From assembly GCA_026419775.2 (NCBI GenBank), contig JAOPGA020001294.1, forward strand, positions 1 through 42,076: a DNA stretch of 42,076 nt, given 5' to 3'. The notes below the pieces were generated by a model, which worked only from the letters and a program-made list of their open reading frames with translations, was not told the DNA's origin and ran no database searches. The position numbers were made by a program, and so were the translations under genes. This document shows positions 19,418 to 29,922 of this stretch, one piece after another (position 1 is the first letter of the stretch; every line of letters starts with the position of its first letter). Origin of the DNA: Acrasis kona (taxonomy: Eukaryota; Heterolobosea; Eutetramitea; Acrasida; Acrasidae).

Positions 19418-19771
19418 ATGCATACCAGAATCAGCATCAGAATTGAAAAGAGAAGAGATGAATGGAAAGAATTATCTTCCGACATGGTTGTTATGTATTA
19501 TGATTTTGCAAAAACAATTGGAAATCTAAAGAGCTTCTTGACGTGCATAGTGTACCTTAACGACGTTAGCAAAGGAGGTGAGACAAACTTCTTCGATGAT
19601 GCAAATCTCCTAAAATACTCAGTTAAACCTTTGAAGGGAACTGCGTTGTTTTTTGTTCATGGTATGAAAAATTTGCATGAATGTTCCATGATACCAATTA
19701 ATAGTACCGAATCAAAGTATGTTAAAGAACGGATGTGCTGTATAAAAAGTCCAAATAAAGACCCTACATAA
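19418..19771 (+). pseudogene. Degenerate 2-oxoglutarate/Fe(II) dioxygenase (prolyl 4-hydroxylase-like)
   Basis: The 117-residue ORF covers only the double-stranded beta-helix core of a P4H-type dioxygenase. FLTCIVYLNDVSKGGETNFF and VKPLKGTALFF are typical. However, the HxD iron motif that should precede it reads YYDF, so the first metal-binding His is Tyr. The distal His is kept (NLHE) and a KYVKER segment follows. The usual N-terminal region is missing; no 5' exon was found in the 235 bp upstream. It is either an inactive relict or a pseudo-enzyme. The reading frame itself is intact, so expression cannot be excluded. Confidence 0.55.
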
Positions 19772-19855
19772 ATTGTTGAATGTATCTTGACGAGTGTTTG
19801 AACAACTTGAACGAACTTTGTGTGAAAATTGTAATCTCACAAAATTGTAAAATAT

Positions 19856-20386
19856 ATGGATAAGCGGAGCCCCATTTACATTCGCACTGCGACCAAAGAG
19901 GATGCACCCCATATCACAGACATTGGAAGAGATGTATTTTCACGCACCTTCGGTCACTCATTGGAAAAGCAGGATCTTGAAGATTATTTGAACTCAGAGT
20001 ATACAATCGAAAAAATAGAAGAGGTTATTAGCAGCCCATTATGCCAAAGTTATGTTGCAGTTGATGGTACTGAAGTTGTTGGATTTGGGAAATTGAGGAA
20101 GGAAAGTTATGAGGATTGCATTAAGAATTTAAATAAACCAATAGAGCTATGGAGGCTGTATGTATCTATTTCACAGCATGGTCGTGGTATAGGTGCTCAG
20201 TTAATAGACCATCTAGAAAATCTTGCAAGAAATCAAGGATATGAAAATATTTGGTTAGGTGTGTGGGAGGAGAACTATGTAGCTCAAAAAGTGTATAAAC
20301 GTCATGGGTATGTCGAGTGTGGAGTTCATCCCTTCACAATGGGACAATGTGTCCAAAACGATTTGATTTTGATGAAGAAGTTGTGA
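19856..20386 (+). CDS. GNAT-family N-acetyltransferase
   Basis: A 176-residue, single-exon protein. The N-terminal strand IYIRTATKEDAPHITDI is followed by the acetyl-CoA-binding motif A (LYVSISQHGRGIGAQLIDHL, i.e. Q/R-x-x-G-x-G/A). Motif B is NIWLGVWEENYVAQKVYKRH-GYVECG. This is a complete small-molecule or N-terminal GNAT of the RimI-like grade. The substrate cannot be told from sequence. It follows the dioxygenase relict by 84 bp on the same strand. Confidence 0.88.
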   Translation: MDKRSPIYIRTATKEDAPHITDIGRDVFSRTFGHSLEKQDLEDYLNSEYTIEKIEEVISSPLCQSYVAVDGTEVVGFGKLRKESYEDCIKNLNKPIELWRLYVSISQHGRGIGAQLIDHLENLARNQGYENIWLGVWEENYVAQKVYKRHGYVECGVHPFTMGQCVQNDLILMKKL

Positions 20387-20457
20387 GTTCGTATTTGATG
20401 TGAGACTTGAATAAATTGGTTGAGTTCTTGTTTCGAATTTTAGTTGAGTAGCCTGAA

Positions 20458-21796
20458 ATGTTCGAAGACGTTGATGTCACAACAAACTGGTGTGGGGGAG
20501 GATGTGATCTGAACGAAATACATAACAAGCTCTGTTGGCAGTTTAGAAAAGGATACAACCTCATTGCCCCTCCCATTCAGCATAATTGCAAATCTCTTCA
20601 TTATTACACCAAGAGCTCATTCCATCGAAACGTCTTGAGCAACGTGAGGTGCATAGGTGGGGCACATAGATCAGGGTTCTATGCCCAAACTCGTATGTCA
20701 ATTCGAGATTGCGCTTTGCTAAAACAACAGAGGATGGGTTTTACCACGTTATTAATCAATTGGATGTGGATATTACAGTCACACAGTCGCACTTTTTTAG
20801 TAATGTCAAAATTGTACAAATTGCAAGCAGCTACTCCCATACACTTGCTCTTACTGGTAAGCTCACCTCATCCATGTTGTTCTAAATCTAGACACTGGGA
20901 GAGTGTATGTCTGGGGATCCAGTGGCGCCAATGTACCAGCATTGGGTCTCGGTGATGATTATCGGGAATGTCCAGTTCCTACACAAATAGAAGGTTTGCC
21001 TTTCATCAGAAGGATCTTTTCCGGAAATAGTAGTTGTTTTAGTTTTGCAGTGACACGTATGTGCTCAATTATTTTATTGTTGATTTGACATTTAAAAAAG
21101 CCTGCGGAGATGTTTTTGCATGGGGAAGAAACTCGTCTTGTCAGCTTGGTTTAGGTGATGGCAGGCACAGAAGTAAACCAGAGCTATTAGAGTCTCTGGG
21201 TAGAGTTTCTTGCATGACCAGTGGAGATGCACAAGTTTTTGCTGTTGACGCTTCGGGTCTAATGTTCTCCTGGGGACTTAATTACCCGAACGGCATTCTT
21301 GGTTATAATTCTGCAGTGGAGATGGTGTCTAGGCCGAATGAAGTTGTTTCCATGAGAAGGCTTGACATTCAGGATGTGTTTTATACGAACAGGAGTGTTT
21401 TGGCTCTATCACGTAAGCTCACAGTTATGCACATCTTTCTGATTCATCGATAGGTAGTTGTAAAATTTATGGATGGGACGTCAAAGAAAGTGAGGGCAGG
21501 TGCAAAATGTTTAGCGAAATCAAATTGATGAACAATTACATTGTAAGAGGATTGATGTGCGGCACTAATAATGCTGTTGTCACTGTTCGTAAGTTGATTG
21601 TAATCAAGAACATTAAAATCTTTTAGAGGATGGAGAGGTAGAGAAGATGTACGTTGTAGGTGCTTATGAGGACACACCCAACGTAGGTGATAGTTATAGT
21701 GACCAACATCCTTACATTAAAACCTTAACAAAGAAGAACAATAATGAGCAATACCTTGTTGGACGCTATTGTACCTACTTGTTAGATTCTGAATAG
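20458..21796 (+). CDS. RCC1-repeat (beta-propeller) protein, six exons
   Basis: Exons 20458-20631, 20670-20856, 20892-21056, 21101-21412, 21454-21588 and 21627-21796 splice across introns of 38, 35, 44, 41 and 38 nt to 380 residues. The middle holds RCC1 blades: IASSYSHTLALTDTGRVYVW, then GDVFAWGRNSSCQLGLGDGR, then MFSWGLNYPNGILGY. RCC1 repeats form seven-bladed propellers used by Ran exchange factors and many other regulators. Only 3-4 blades are clear, so this is not RCC1 itself. The last four introns have canonical GTAAG/GTATG donors. The first is uncertain: a GTCTTG donor gives 38 nt, a GTGAGG donor would give an unusual 26 nt. The Cys-rich N-terminus (WCGGGCDLNEIHNKLCW) is not recognised. 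Confidence 0.75.
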
Positions 21797-21846
21797 AAAC
21801 ATTTTGTACAAATTTCTCAAAAGTCATTAAATAGTTTTTTTAATGT

Positions 21847-23022
21847 TCAAAAATAATGTTCGATAACCTTCTTGTAGTCATCGCTCCAATGTTTATTCCA
21901 ATCTGCTCCCAAAAATTCCCAAATCCATTTTAGATGAATATTTTGCACACCGTCATGTTTTAGGGTGATGTCCTGTCCGTCGTTTTTGTATATCACGTAC
22001 TTCTTGAGTCCTAACGTCAACTTTATATAGTCAGAATCAGGAATGTATGTCTTTAGATCAGATTCTTTTGAATCAATGAGAGCAAGTATATTTTGAATAA
22101 CTATATCGCCTTGGTTACAGGAGTAGGCAGCTAATTTTTGAGCACCAGTGTCAGCCACATCGCCAATTGCGAATATGTGGTTGTACTGACAGTTTGCGAT
22201 TTGTAAGGTGGGCTCTACTTTGATTTCCTTTGATTCAGCGTCGACGCAATCCGGAGCGAGTTGCAACAAGGTTTCAGATAGTGGTGTCTGGCCACCGCAT
22301 AACAAAACAAAATCAGCATTAATTTGGTCTCCGTTTTTTGTTGTAACTGTGGTGGAGTCTTGTCCAGAGAATCCACCTGGTGGAATAATAACTCTATCAT
22401 TTAAAATAACTCTAATACCTTGGTCTAACAAGGACTTCATAACAACTTCATGAAGAGAGGATTTGAATCTGTTCATCAAGTGTGGACGTGAGTGGACAAG
22501 AGTAACAGACTTTTGTGGATAAAAATCTTTGATGTCAGTGGCTGTTTGGATACCATACGCACCACCACCCACAATAACAATATCACTTGATTTATTTATT
22601 GATTTTTGAATGTCTCTTAACCAATTTCTACCACTCTCAATTTGATGGGAAGCCACATCCCACATTCTCAATGTCAGCCTGGCACCTGTCGCGATGACAA
22701 GGTAGTCAAAATGGACAATTTGGTTTGTCTTCAACACAACATGATGCTCCTGTATACACTCCACCTCAGAATGCACTACTATGTTATCATCACCCTCTAA
22801 AAGTTGTTCATAAGGAATAAAAAGATGGTCTTCTATTCCTTGTAGGACTGAATAACGTGGAATAGCGTAGGAGTAAGAGAAGTGAGTTTTCTTTTCTACC
22901 AATACAACTCTGTGTGTTTTAGGTACACACTTTGATAACTTTCTTGCAAGGTAGCTCCCGCCAAAACCGCCCCCAACAATCACAATATTCTTCTTGTGTT
23001 CGTGGGATGCTGTTGGGTTCAT
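21847..23022 (-). CDS. AIFM2/FSP1-like NAD(P)H-quinone oxidoreductase
   Basis: The 391-residue two-dinucleotide-domain flavoprotein has the FAD motif IVIVGGGFGGSYLARKL at the N-terminus. It has a second Rossmann motif, IVIVGGGAYGIQTATDI, for NAD(P)H at about residue 150, and the C-terminal FAD contact HIFAIGDVADT. This order matches AIF-like NDH-2-type oxidoreductases, closest in layout to AIFM2/FSP1 and Dictyostelium/fungal AIF homologues. These reduce ubiquinone-type quinones at membranes. No targeting peptide or membrane helix is seen. It converges on the RCC1 gene with a 50-bp gap. Confidence 0.85.
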   Translation of the reverse strand: MNPTASHEHKKNIVIVGGGFGGSYLARKLSKCVPKTHRVVLVEKKTHFSYSYAIPRYSVLQGIEDHLFIPYEQLLEGDDNIVVHSEVECIQEHHVVLKTNQIVHFDYLVIATGARLTLRMWDVASHQIESGRNWLRDIQKSINKSSDIVIVGGGAYGIQTATDIKDFYPQKSVTLVHSRPHLMNRFKSSLHEVVMKSLLDQGIRVILNDRVIIPPGGFSGQDSTTVTTKNGDQINADFVLLCGGQTPLSETLLQLAPDCVDAESKEIKVEPTLQIANCQYNHIFAIGDVADTGAQKLAAYSCNQGDIVIQNILALIDSKESDLKTYIPDSDYIKLTLGLKKYVIYKNDGQDITLKHDGVQNIHLKWIWEFLGADWNKHWSDDYKKVIEHYF

Positions 23023-23111
23023 GTGCGGGTTATTTCCGTTTTCATTTTGGTGCTTTCTTCAGTTGATCGACATTGGCGGCTGAACAAAACGTTTTAAAAT
23101 ATAAAATCGAC

Positions 23112-25646
23112 ATGAATAGACTCAAACGTGCGTCTATTGCTGTTGGAAACCCAAGTGTTAACAAAGAGAATCAACACGGCAAACGGAAAGTTCAAAGAAG
23201 GGTTGATGGAGTCGTTGATGAGACAAGGAGACATACACAAAACTTTTATAAACCACACAGTCCATCACCACAAGCGAAAAAATCGAGACGTGTAAGTTTC
23301 GCCTCAGACATAATGCAAAAACCACCCCTACCACCTGCACCCGTACCGATACAAGCGCAAACACAACTTGTATTCCAAAACCATGACGACGACGACGACG
23401 ACGGAAATGAGATGAACCTTACGGCAGTATCTGGTAAAATTTTTATTCCTGCTTCGCAAGACGAAGATAGTTTGAACAGCAGTAATCTATCAAGCATGAG
23501 CATGACGAGAGCATCAGGTCGAATATTTGAATTGGGAAGTCAGCCATCTTCTTTAATGTCTCAAGAAGACAAGACAGTGCGATTAAGAAACATCGCGGCC
23601 AGGCTCAACGATGTCGGAATGATGCCAAGAGATGACGACACCATCGACAATTTGGAAAAGGTCTGCATGGAATCGGATGTAAACTTTGACATGGAATTCA
23701 CCGAAGTGGGCGGTAAAATTTTCTCGCTAGATTATGAAGACCAAAAGAAATCGAAAGTCTTCATTCCCCAATCGCAAGAAGAAGTTGTAAACAACATTAT
23801 GCAAAATTCTCAAGACCACGTTAACAACACCTACAATTCAGACAACAACGAAGAAGACATGGAATTTACAAAAGTCAACTATGGGAACATTGTTGTGTCT
23901 CAACCAGAAGATGACGTCGAAGACGATACGCTCAGAATGGAAGGCATCTCTGACTTGGAGCCTCAGATGCCACATTTAACTCCCAGCGTACAGCACAAAG
24001 AGCAAATATCGCCCTCCGTCGAACTCATCATGAATGTCAGATCCAAAGTACAAGACATTGCCACGCTCACGAACATGTCACTAACGAATCTCTCTCTTGC
24101 ATCAGCACCAACTCCCACAAGAACGATTGCAGACATGAGGAACAAACTAAACAACTCACTTTTGAATGCTTCGCTCAATAATTCCTACATGAACACCGAC
24201 CACAGAACGGAGCATGACATGGAATTTACCAACGTTAATCAACAAGAAAGTATGCTTGAGGAGTCCATGGTTGAGGAAGAACACATTACATCTCAAGAGT
24301 TCATGGCCATGGCAGGCGTGCGGTTTGCTGAGAATATTTCATACAGGCGTAGCATGGGCAACGTGTTGGCTTATACTTCAAAACCTCCTGTGACTCCAAT
24401 TGATGTGATGGAAGTTGCTTGTATTATAAATAGCGAGTTGACTGCTATTGATGATCTTATAAAAGAATCCCAAACAAGGTTTGAGGACCTCAAAAGTGAG
24501 TTGGTCGAAAAGGAACAAGCATTAAACGAAAATAACCCTGCACTATACAAGAGACTTTCCAAGTTGAGCCGGGAACAAGAACAGTCTGATGTGACCCACA
24601 CTTTGACTCAAACAGGGTCCGATCTGTCACAACTCACATTGGGAATCATGAATGTGCGTTCGATGTGTAGATTCATGAGCAAGCTTACCTACTATCAACA
24701 AAGACTGTCCTGTGAAAAGAATGTCAACTTTAGCATACTCAACCACCTGAACCAAATAAGCATACAAGACCAACACGTCATCAATAAATATTCTCTGTCG
24801 CTTGACGACCGCATCCATGAGATTGAAAAGCACATCAAAACAAAGAAACTCAAGCAAGAACAATTAATAAAAAAACAAAATCTAATAAAGCAAGAACAAG
24901 AAAGAAAGAGGATGGAAGAAGCATCAAGAAATGACACTTTGAAAAAGTCTCTCTACTTTGAGTTGGTCCACATGGCACACTTATACAGGCACTTTGAGAG
25001 GTTTGATTCCGACTTGATCATCATCCACTACCATGGAACCAATCAAGGATCAGACAAGAACATTGCAAAGATTACCATCCGCGTAGAATCCGACTCCACT
25101 CAAGTGGTTAGTACTTTACTAGAAAGATGCATTGACACTGAGTATGCTCACAAATTATGGAACAAGGATGAAAGTGACTCTCTAGGATACCTCAAAAGAA
25201 CGCTTTTAGATTCTTGGTTTGGAGAATCAGAGCACCTACTTTCCAACGTTCGGTCCATTGGTGATGTGAAAAAAGTTTTACATTTTTGTGATGTTGCCAT
25301 TTGCCGCTCTTTTGAGTTGACCAAGGAAATTGAACAATTAACCTGCCTGCACAACAAGAATCAAGGCGTAACGTTTTTGGCCAAACCAATTGTTGATAGT
25401 AAAGTAATACCTGTACGTTTCAAGTTCTCTGATTTGGTCAGAAGGACTGCATTTTCTATCGTTTTGAATTTGTCCACTCGTTATCCATATGACCTGAAGG
25501 ACTGCTCGTTCCTACATGACTTTAAAAATTTAAATTCTCAAGCAAGCCTTGAAGATGTAACGAACATTGTGAATCGGTATCCATCCGGCAGGGTGAAGAG
25601 GTTGACGTCGGTGTGTGGCGATCTTTGTACTTTAAGTGTTATATAA
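23112..25646 (+). CDS. KNL1: Kinetochore scaffold KNL1/Spc105/Spc7
   Basis: From the ATG at 23112 the product is 844 residues. The PP1-docking motif RRVSFA is near residue 60. MELT-type repeats follow: MNLT (~101), MEFT (~194), MEFT (~250) and MEFT (~370). The first two are followed by a conserved GKIF, and a related SGRIF occurs at ~136. In KNL1 the threonine is phosphorylated by Mps1 to recruit Bub3-Bub1. At ~395-415, HITSQEFMAMAGVRFAE with Arg-Arg after it matches the conserved Spc7/KNL1 start of the C-terminal half. A long coiled coil (to about 630) and an RWD-type C-terminus for Mis12-complex binding complete it. The open frame extends 39 nt farther upstream but has no ATG there. Confidence 0.9.
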   Translation: MNRLKRASIAVGNPSVNKENQHGKRKVQRRVDGVVDETRRHTQNFYKPHSPSPQAKKSRRVSFASDIMQKPPLPPAPVPIQAQTQLVFQNHDDDDDDGNEMNLTAVSGKIFIPASQDEDSLNSSNLSSMSMTRASGRIFELGSQPSSLMSQEDKTVRLRNIAARLNDVGMMPRDDDTIDNLEKVCMESDVNFDMEFTEVGGKIFSLDYEDQKKSKVFIPQSQEEVVNNIMQNSQDHVNNTYNSDNNEEDMEFTKVNYGNIVVSQPEDDVEDDTLRMEGISDLEPQMPHLTPSVQHKEQISPSVELIMNVRSKVQDIATLTNMSLTNLSLASAPTPTRTIADMRNKLNNSLLNASLNNSYMNTDHRTEHDMEFTNVNQQESMLEESMVEEEHITSQEFMAMAGVRFAENISYRRSMGNVLAYTSKPPVTPIDVMEVACIINSELTAIDDLIKESQTRFEDLKSELVEKEQALNENNPALYKRLSKLSREQEQSDVTHTLTQTGSDLSQLTLGIMNVRSMCRFMSKLTYYQQRLSCEKNVNFSILNHLNQISIQDQHVINKYSLSLDDRIHEIEKHIKTKKLKQEQLIKKQNLIKQEQERKRMEEASRNDTLKKSLYFELVHMAHLYRHFERFDSDLIIIHYHGTNQGSDKNIAKITIRVESDSTQVVSTLLERCIDTEYAHKLWNKDESDSLGYLKRTLLDSWFGESEHLLSNVRSIGDVKKVLHFCDVAICRSFELTKEIEQLTCLHNKNQGVTFLAKPIVDSKVIPVRFKFSDLVRRTAFSIVLNLSTRYPYDLKDCSFLHDFKNLNSQASLEDVTNIVNRYPSGRVKRLTSVCGDLCTLSVI

Positions 25647-25682
25647 ATGAACAAATTAGTTTTACATGAACTTGTGATTTAT

Positions 25683-26108
25683 TTACAATTTAACGTGCTT
25701 TCTGATTGCTAACACTGATCTTTCAATACATCTTCTCTCGTTGTACTTTTTGTGAATGAAATTTACCAAAAAAGCGGCCATGACAGAAATTGCCACTTGA
25801 CGAACAATTGGAGCAATCTTCCTGGAGAACATCATGAATCCATAGCAGATTCTTCTCATGATGTCTTTTGGCCTGATGACAATCTCATCCAAAATGGAGG
25901 TTTTGGGTTTAGGTACCACATCCAGAATGGGGGTTTTGGGTTTAGGTGCCCCATCCAAAAGGGTGCCTAGGTTTTCGCGGTCTCTAAACATCTCACTTAA
26001 GCGAGTATCACTGATTTTATCAGTGAGTCCGAGCAATTCGAACTGTAGCATTTCGTACTCGCACTTCATATCCTCAAAATTGTTTGGAAGGGCACCGTCT
26101 GAAGTCAT
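25683..26108 (-). CDS. Small membrane protein, unknown, with an internal repeat
   Basis: A 141-residue ORF. The centre has a duplicated Pro/Lys motif (APKPKTPILD, then VPKPKTSILD), also visible as a ~36-bp tandem repeat at 25890-25965. A hydrophobic helix (VRQVAISVMAAFLVNFI) is near the C-terminus, followed by basic residues. No family is recognised. A tail-anchored membrane protein is possible. The stop lies 36 bp from the KNL1 stop in convergent orientation. Confidence 0.5.
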   Translation of the reverse strand: MTSDGALPNNFEDMKCEYEMLQFELLGLTDKISDTRLSEMFRDRENLGTLLDGAPKPKTPILDVVPKPKTSILDEIVIRPKDIMRRICYGFMMFSRKIAPIVRQVAISVMAAFLVNFIHKKYNERRCIERSVLAIRKHVKL

Positions 26109-26459
26109 TTTATTTTATTTGATCTTGCTGTTAGTTTGGTTGGATGTTCAGGTTGATTAAGTATATAGTCGGAGTGGCGCATTACAACCCGATTATTATT
26201 TCCAATTCCAAGCGCTTGGAAAAGTTGAAGCTAGATTTTCCATACAGAAAATATTATAAGCTTTTAAATTTAGATAACTTATGTGAGGTGAAATAGTTTG
26301 TGTGTTGGTCAAATCAATTTTGCTTTTTTTTTGAAGCCACTTACTAGAACCTCATATTGAAGCGAAGGGTACAAAAAATGTAGGTGGATTATGCCAGGGT
26401 CAGGAAGCAGAGTTTGTAAACTCAAACTTTTTAAAAAGTGTAAAAGTTCTTTATTGACC
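26109..26459. other. Intergenic stretch, no gene seen
   Basis: 351 bp of A/T-rich sequence between the unknown membrane protein and the second GNAT. Open frames on both strands are short and not conserved-looking. Confidence 0.5.
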
Positions 26460-26947
26460 TTAAATGTATTTCTCCAACATACAGTGGGGCCATCCTTCGT
26501 CGTCATAATAGCCCTTCTCGTCATATTTATATCCGCACTTCTCGTAAAACCCTCTTACCTTTGGGTGTTAAAAAAATAATAACAACTGCTTACTTGATGC
26601 TGGGACGAGATTTTCATTTTGGTTACGTCCCAAAGTGATTTTGCTACATTTTCACCGTATGCACACAATTTTGAACCAATGCCATGACCGCGAGCATCTT
26701 TTGATGTCACGATCCTACCCAACTTACAATATCCATCCCCTTTGATGAGTCTGCAAGTACCAAGGATACGGCCATCCTTTTTGGCAATGCAGTGCACAAC
26801 ATCAGGTCTTGGAAAAGGTTTATCATATTCATCTTTTTCGATCTCCTCTGAGAATCCTTGTTCTTTACAGAAAACTAATAATCGGAGATCTAGACACTCA
26901 TTCATATCTTCCATGTTCTCAACATTGTATATAATGACATCAGACAT
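26460..26947 (-). CDS. GNAT-family acetyltransferase (two exons)
   Basis: Exons 26947-26594 and 26558-26460 join across a 35-nt GTAAGC...AAAG intron, giving 150 residues from MSDVIIYNVENMEDM. The motifs LRLLVFCKEQGFSEEIEKDE, then GTCRLIKGDGYCKLGRI, then DARGHGIGSKLCAYGE are typical of the ElaA-like GNAT group. The second exon supplies the family's C-terminal piece (VRGFYEKCGYKYDEKGYYDD then EGWPHCMLEKYI). The R/Q-x-x-G-x-G/A CoA loop is intact. It is not closely related to the GNAT at 19856. Confidence 0.85.
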
Positions 26948-27127
26948 TGTGTGTATTGTCAAGACAACAAAGTCCGAAGATTTATCTGCTGTGGAGACAA
27001 TCAACCCAATCAAATTGTAAGCTAAGAATTCTCCATCTAGACCGGATAAAAATCCAAATCTCCATTCATTTCTGCATTTCAGCGCACCTTGTTAAAAGAG
27101 AGGTATTGAATTGCATCGAAGAAATGT

Positions 27128-28216
27128 ATGAAAAACATCAATCACACCATCATATTTTTTATCATAGTCATATTAATGACGACGGAATATACTTTATCTA
27201 TGAGTAATGAAGTAACAAGTGACGGTGCAGACAAGAAATCCATCATAGTCATTGGGGCAGGTCTCGCAGGTCTTACAGTTGCACACCAAATCCTCTCAAC
27301 AATAAATAAGGACAAATGCAGCATTACCATAATCGAAGCAAGGAAAAGAGTTGGTGGTCGTCTATTTTCTGTTCCGGGGAGTTTGGACCTTGGGGCCTCG
27401 TGGCATTGGCCACAACACAACAGCATGAAACAACTTGTTTCTGAATTAGGAATCAAAACATTTCACGATTCAACAGCAGGAGGTTCCCGCATTCACGGTG
27501 GTTCGATGTATTTAGCTGAGAAACTAAGTGAAATTGTAACATCAAAAGGAGCAACATTAATGCTATCCACCATAGCAACTTCCATTCACAATACCACTGA
27601 TGGTGTGACAGTACTTCTGGAGGATGGCAAAGAATTGAACGGAAACATAGTTGTAGTTGCACTCCCACCACGACTAGCAGTTAGTCGTCTAACCTACAAT
27701 CCTCCTCTTTCTCAACATCACTCATCCTCGTTACGAAGCATCACGACTTGGATGGGAAGCACAACAAAAGTAGTATTGGTATTCTCCACTCCCTTCTGGC
27801 GTGCTGTCGAATGGCCCGACGTTTATCACTACGACGATGCCATTGGTCAATGGAATGACGCCAGTAGTGAATTACCTGCTCCAGGCGTATATGCTATATT
27901 AGGGTTTGGGAGGTCCGGCATAACCCAGCAACAAGTAATGGCGCAGATAGCTCGTTTGTTTGGTGACCATGTACTTCAATACTTGATATCATACCACTCT
28001 GTCGACTGGAGTGTAGAAAAATGGACAAGTAGTTCTGTTAGAGATGGACATGGTTATCATCCCTCTGCTAGTGATGTGCTGAGAAGTGGTTTTTGGGACA
28101 ATAAAATGTATTTTTCGAGCACTGAAATGTCGGACAGAGAAGCAGGTTATATGGATGGAGCGGTAAGGAGAGGCAAGCAAGTCGCTTCTAAAATTCTAAA
28201 ATCAATAAACAAATAG
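27128..28216 (+). CDS. FAD-dependent amine oxidase (short form)
   Basis: A 362-residue flavoprotein. A hydrophobic N-terminal segment (IIFFIIVILMTTEYTLS) is a probable signal peptide or anchor. The FAD motif is IIVIGAGLAGLTVAHQI, followed by EARKRVGGRLFS and DLGASWHW. NIVVVALPPRLAV and the C-terminal YMDGAVRRGKQVA match monoamine/polyamine-oxidase folds. The protein is shorter than typical MAO (450-520): the helical substrate segment between HDSTAGGSRIHGG and the next strand appears missing. The DGAVRRG ending is the flavin-contact helix. Substrate unknown. Splicing errors cannot explain the shortness, because the frame is continuous. Confidence 0.8.
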   Translation: MKNINHTIIFFIIVILMTTEYTLSMSNEVTSDGADKKSIIVIGAGLAGLTVAHQILSTINKDKCSITIIEARKRVGGRLFSVPGSLDLGASWHWPQHNSMKQLVSELGIKTFHDSTAGGSRIHGGSMYLAEKLSEIVTSKGATLMLSTIATSIHNTTDGVTVLLEDGKELNGNIVVVALPPRLAVSRLTYNPPLSQHHSSSLRSITTWMGSTTKVVLVFSTPFWRAVEWPDVYHYDDAIGQWNDASSELPAPGVYAILGFGRSGITQQQVMAQIARLFGDHVLQYLISYHSVDWSVEKWTSSSVRDGHGYHPSASDVLRSGFWDNKMYFSSTEMSDREAGYMDGAVRRGKQVASKILKSINK

Positions 28217-28359
28217 ATTCGAAAGTTGATTTACTCTTCCATTTGAAATAAGCATCGGCCTCGACGGAGTAGTCGATTTGCTTCGGTGGCCGGCCGCATG
28301 TCAGTCTATTTATTGTCCTTTCTTTGGATGTCCGCAGTATATTACAAACTTTCGGGAAC

Positions 28360-29922
28360 ATGTCGTTACTTGATATTGCTTTGAGTGTTGCAGCTCTGCT
28401 CACATTTGTAGTGCTTATGGTGGTTGCAAATATATACTTGAAGTATATAAAAACAACAAAAATGCTGGCACACATTCCTGGTGTTAATCAATTTATACCA
28501 ATTGATTTAATTAAACCAAATACGTTCCTATCAAGATTCTTTTTATCTGTGGATGGCGTTCTATTTACACATGCCTTGGAGATGAAGGAGAAGTATGGCC
28601 CTGTGTATAAAATTGCCCAAGGATTGGTGACCGGTACAATCTTCGTTCATGACCCTGACTTTGGCAAGCTGATAGCAGCAAAAGGTGGCAAGGTATTCAA
28701 GAAGGATCAACTCTTAAATGATGGTTTCCTGTCATTGTTTGGTGATCACAGCATCTTTACAACAAATGAAGAAGCTGTATGGAGAAGGCACCGTTCTATG
28801 TTGAATCCAGCATTTACAGATGAAAAGCTACAGAACGCTGTCGTAAGAGAGACTAACAAAACACTAACAGAGTTACTCCACAGTATAAATCAACAAAATG
28901 TTCGTGAAGTTAGCGAGGATATGTCCAACCTCACATTAGATATAGTGGGAAGGGCTGGATTCGGATATGAGTTTGGCTGCACAAACAAATCCAATCACGC
29001 CAATAGCAAACCACTCTCTGAGAACACAAAAACAATTCTCAGCAACCTTGTGTTCTTTTTAATGTCGCCGTTTAAAACAGTCAGTGAAAAATACCTGTCA
29101 ACATTCAAGCCCATTAAAGCCCTCTTCGACAGCAGAGAAGTGTTCATTCAAGAAATTTCAAACATTATCGAAAATAGGAGAAGAGAAGGTGCTCCAGAAG
29201 AAAATGACATTTTGAGTTTGCTATTAAGAGGCTCCTCAACAGACAAGGATGGCACCATGGTAGATCGTGAACTAATCAACAACTGTCTAGTCATGATCAT
29301 TGCCGGTCACGAGGTAAATAACATTTTTTTCCTGTGCTTCAACTTTTTGTAGACAACTTCTCATGCACTCACATTTTCTTTATACCTTCTTGCCAAACAT
29401 CAAGACATTCAAGAAGCCGTTTACAATTCCATCAAAGAGAAAATTCAAAAACCTCAAGAAAGAGAGTTTACTTATGAAGACTACGAAGAAAACTTGATCC
29501 AAGTCCATCACGTATTCGATGAAGCGTTACGTCTCTACCCAGTAGCAGTCGGAAATACCAGACAGTTGGCCATGGATGTTGATTTTAAGGGATACCGCCT
29601 ACCAAAACATTCTAATGTTACGTATAACTGGTACACTGAGTTCATGGATGAGAAAAACTTTTATAAACCAAAAGAATTCATTCCCTCAAGATGGAACGAA
29701 GACTCTAAAGGACCATCTTCTTACACTCCATTCGGTGTCGGAAATAGATCTTGTATTGGAAAGAAGTTTGCAAAGATTGAAGCAGTTTTGTCGTTGGCAA
29801 GGATCCTTAGCAACTTTAAGGTGACGCTTAGAGATGCAGACGCAAAGTTAACACCCGTACAAGACTTTACGCTACGTGCTGGAGAAGTGTTTCTGACATT
29901 CAATAAAAGACAAGATTTTTAA
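28360..29922 (+). CDS. Cytochrome P450 (two exons)
   Basis: Exons 28360-29313 and 29353-29922 join across a 39-nt GTAAAT...TAG intron that falls inside the I-helix motif, restoring AGHETTS. The 507-residue protein has an N-terminal membrane anchor (LLTFVVLMVVANIYLKY), W-x-x-x-R in the C-helix (VWRRHRSMLNP), the K-helix EALRLYP (E-x-x-R), and the haem loop FGVGNRSCIGKKFA with Cys ~452 as iron ligand. All core elements are present, so it should be an active ER monooxygenase. The substrate class cannot be assigned. Confidence 0.93.

Noticed and set aside
20644-20669. 26-nt intron in the RCC1 gene (GTGAGG donor)
   Set aside because: Too short compared with the 35-44 nt seen elsewhere; a 38-nt intron from 20632 keeps the same frame, though its donor is weaker.
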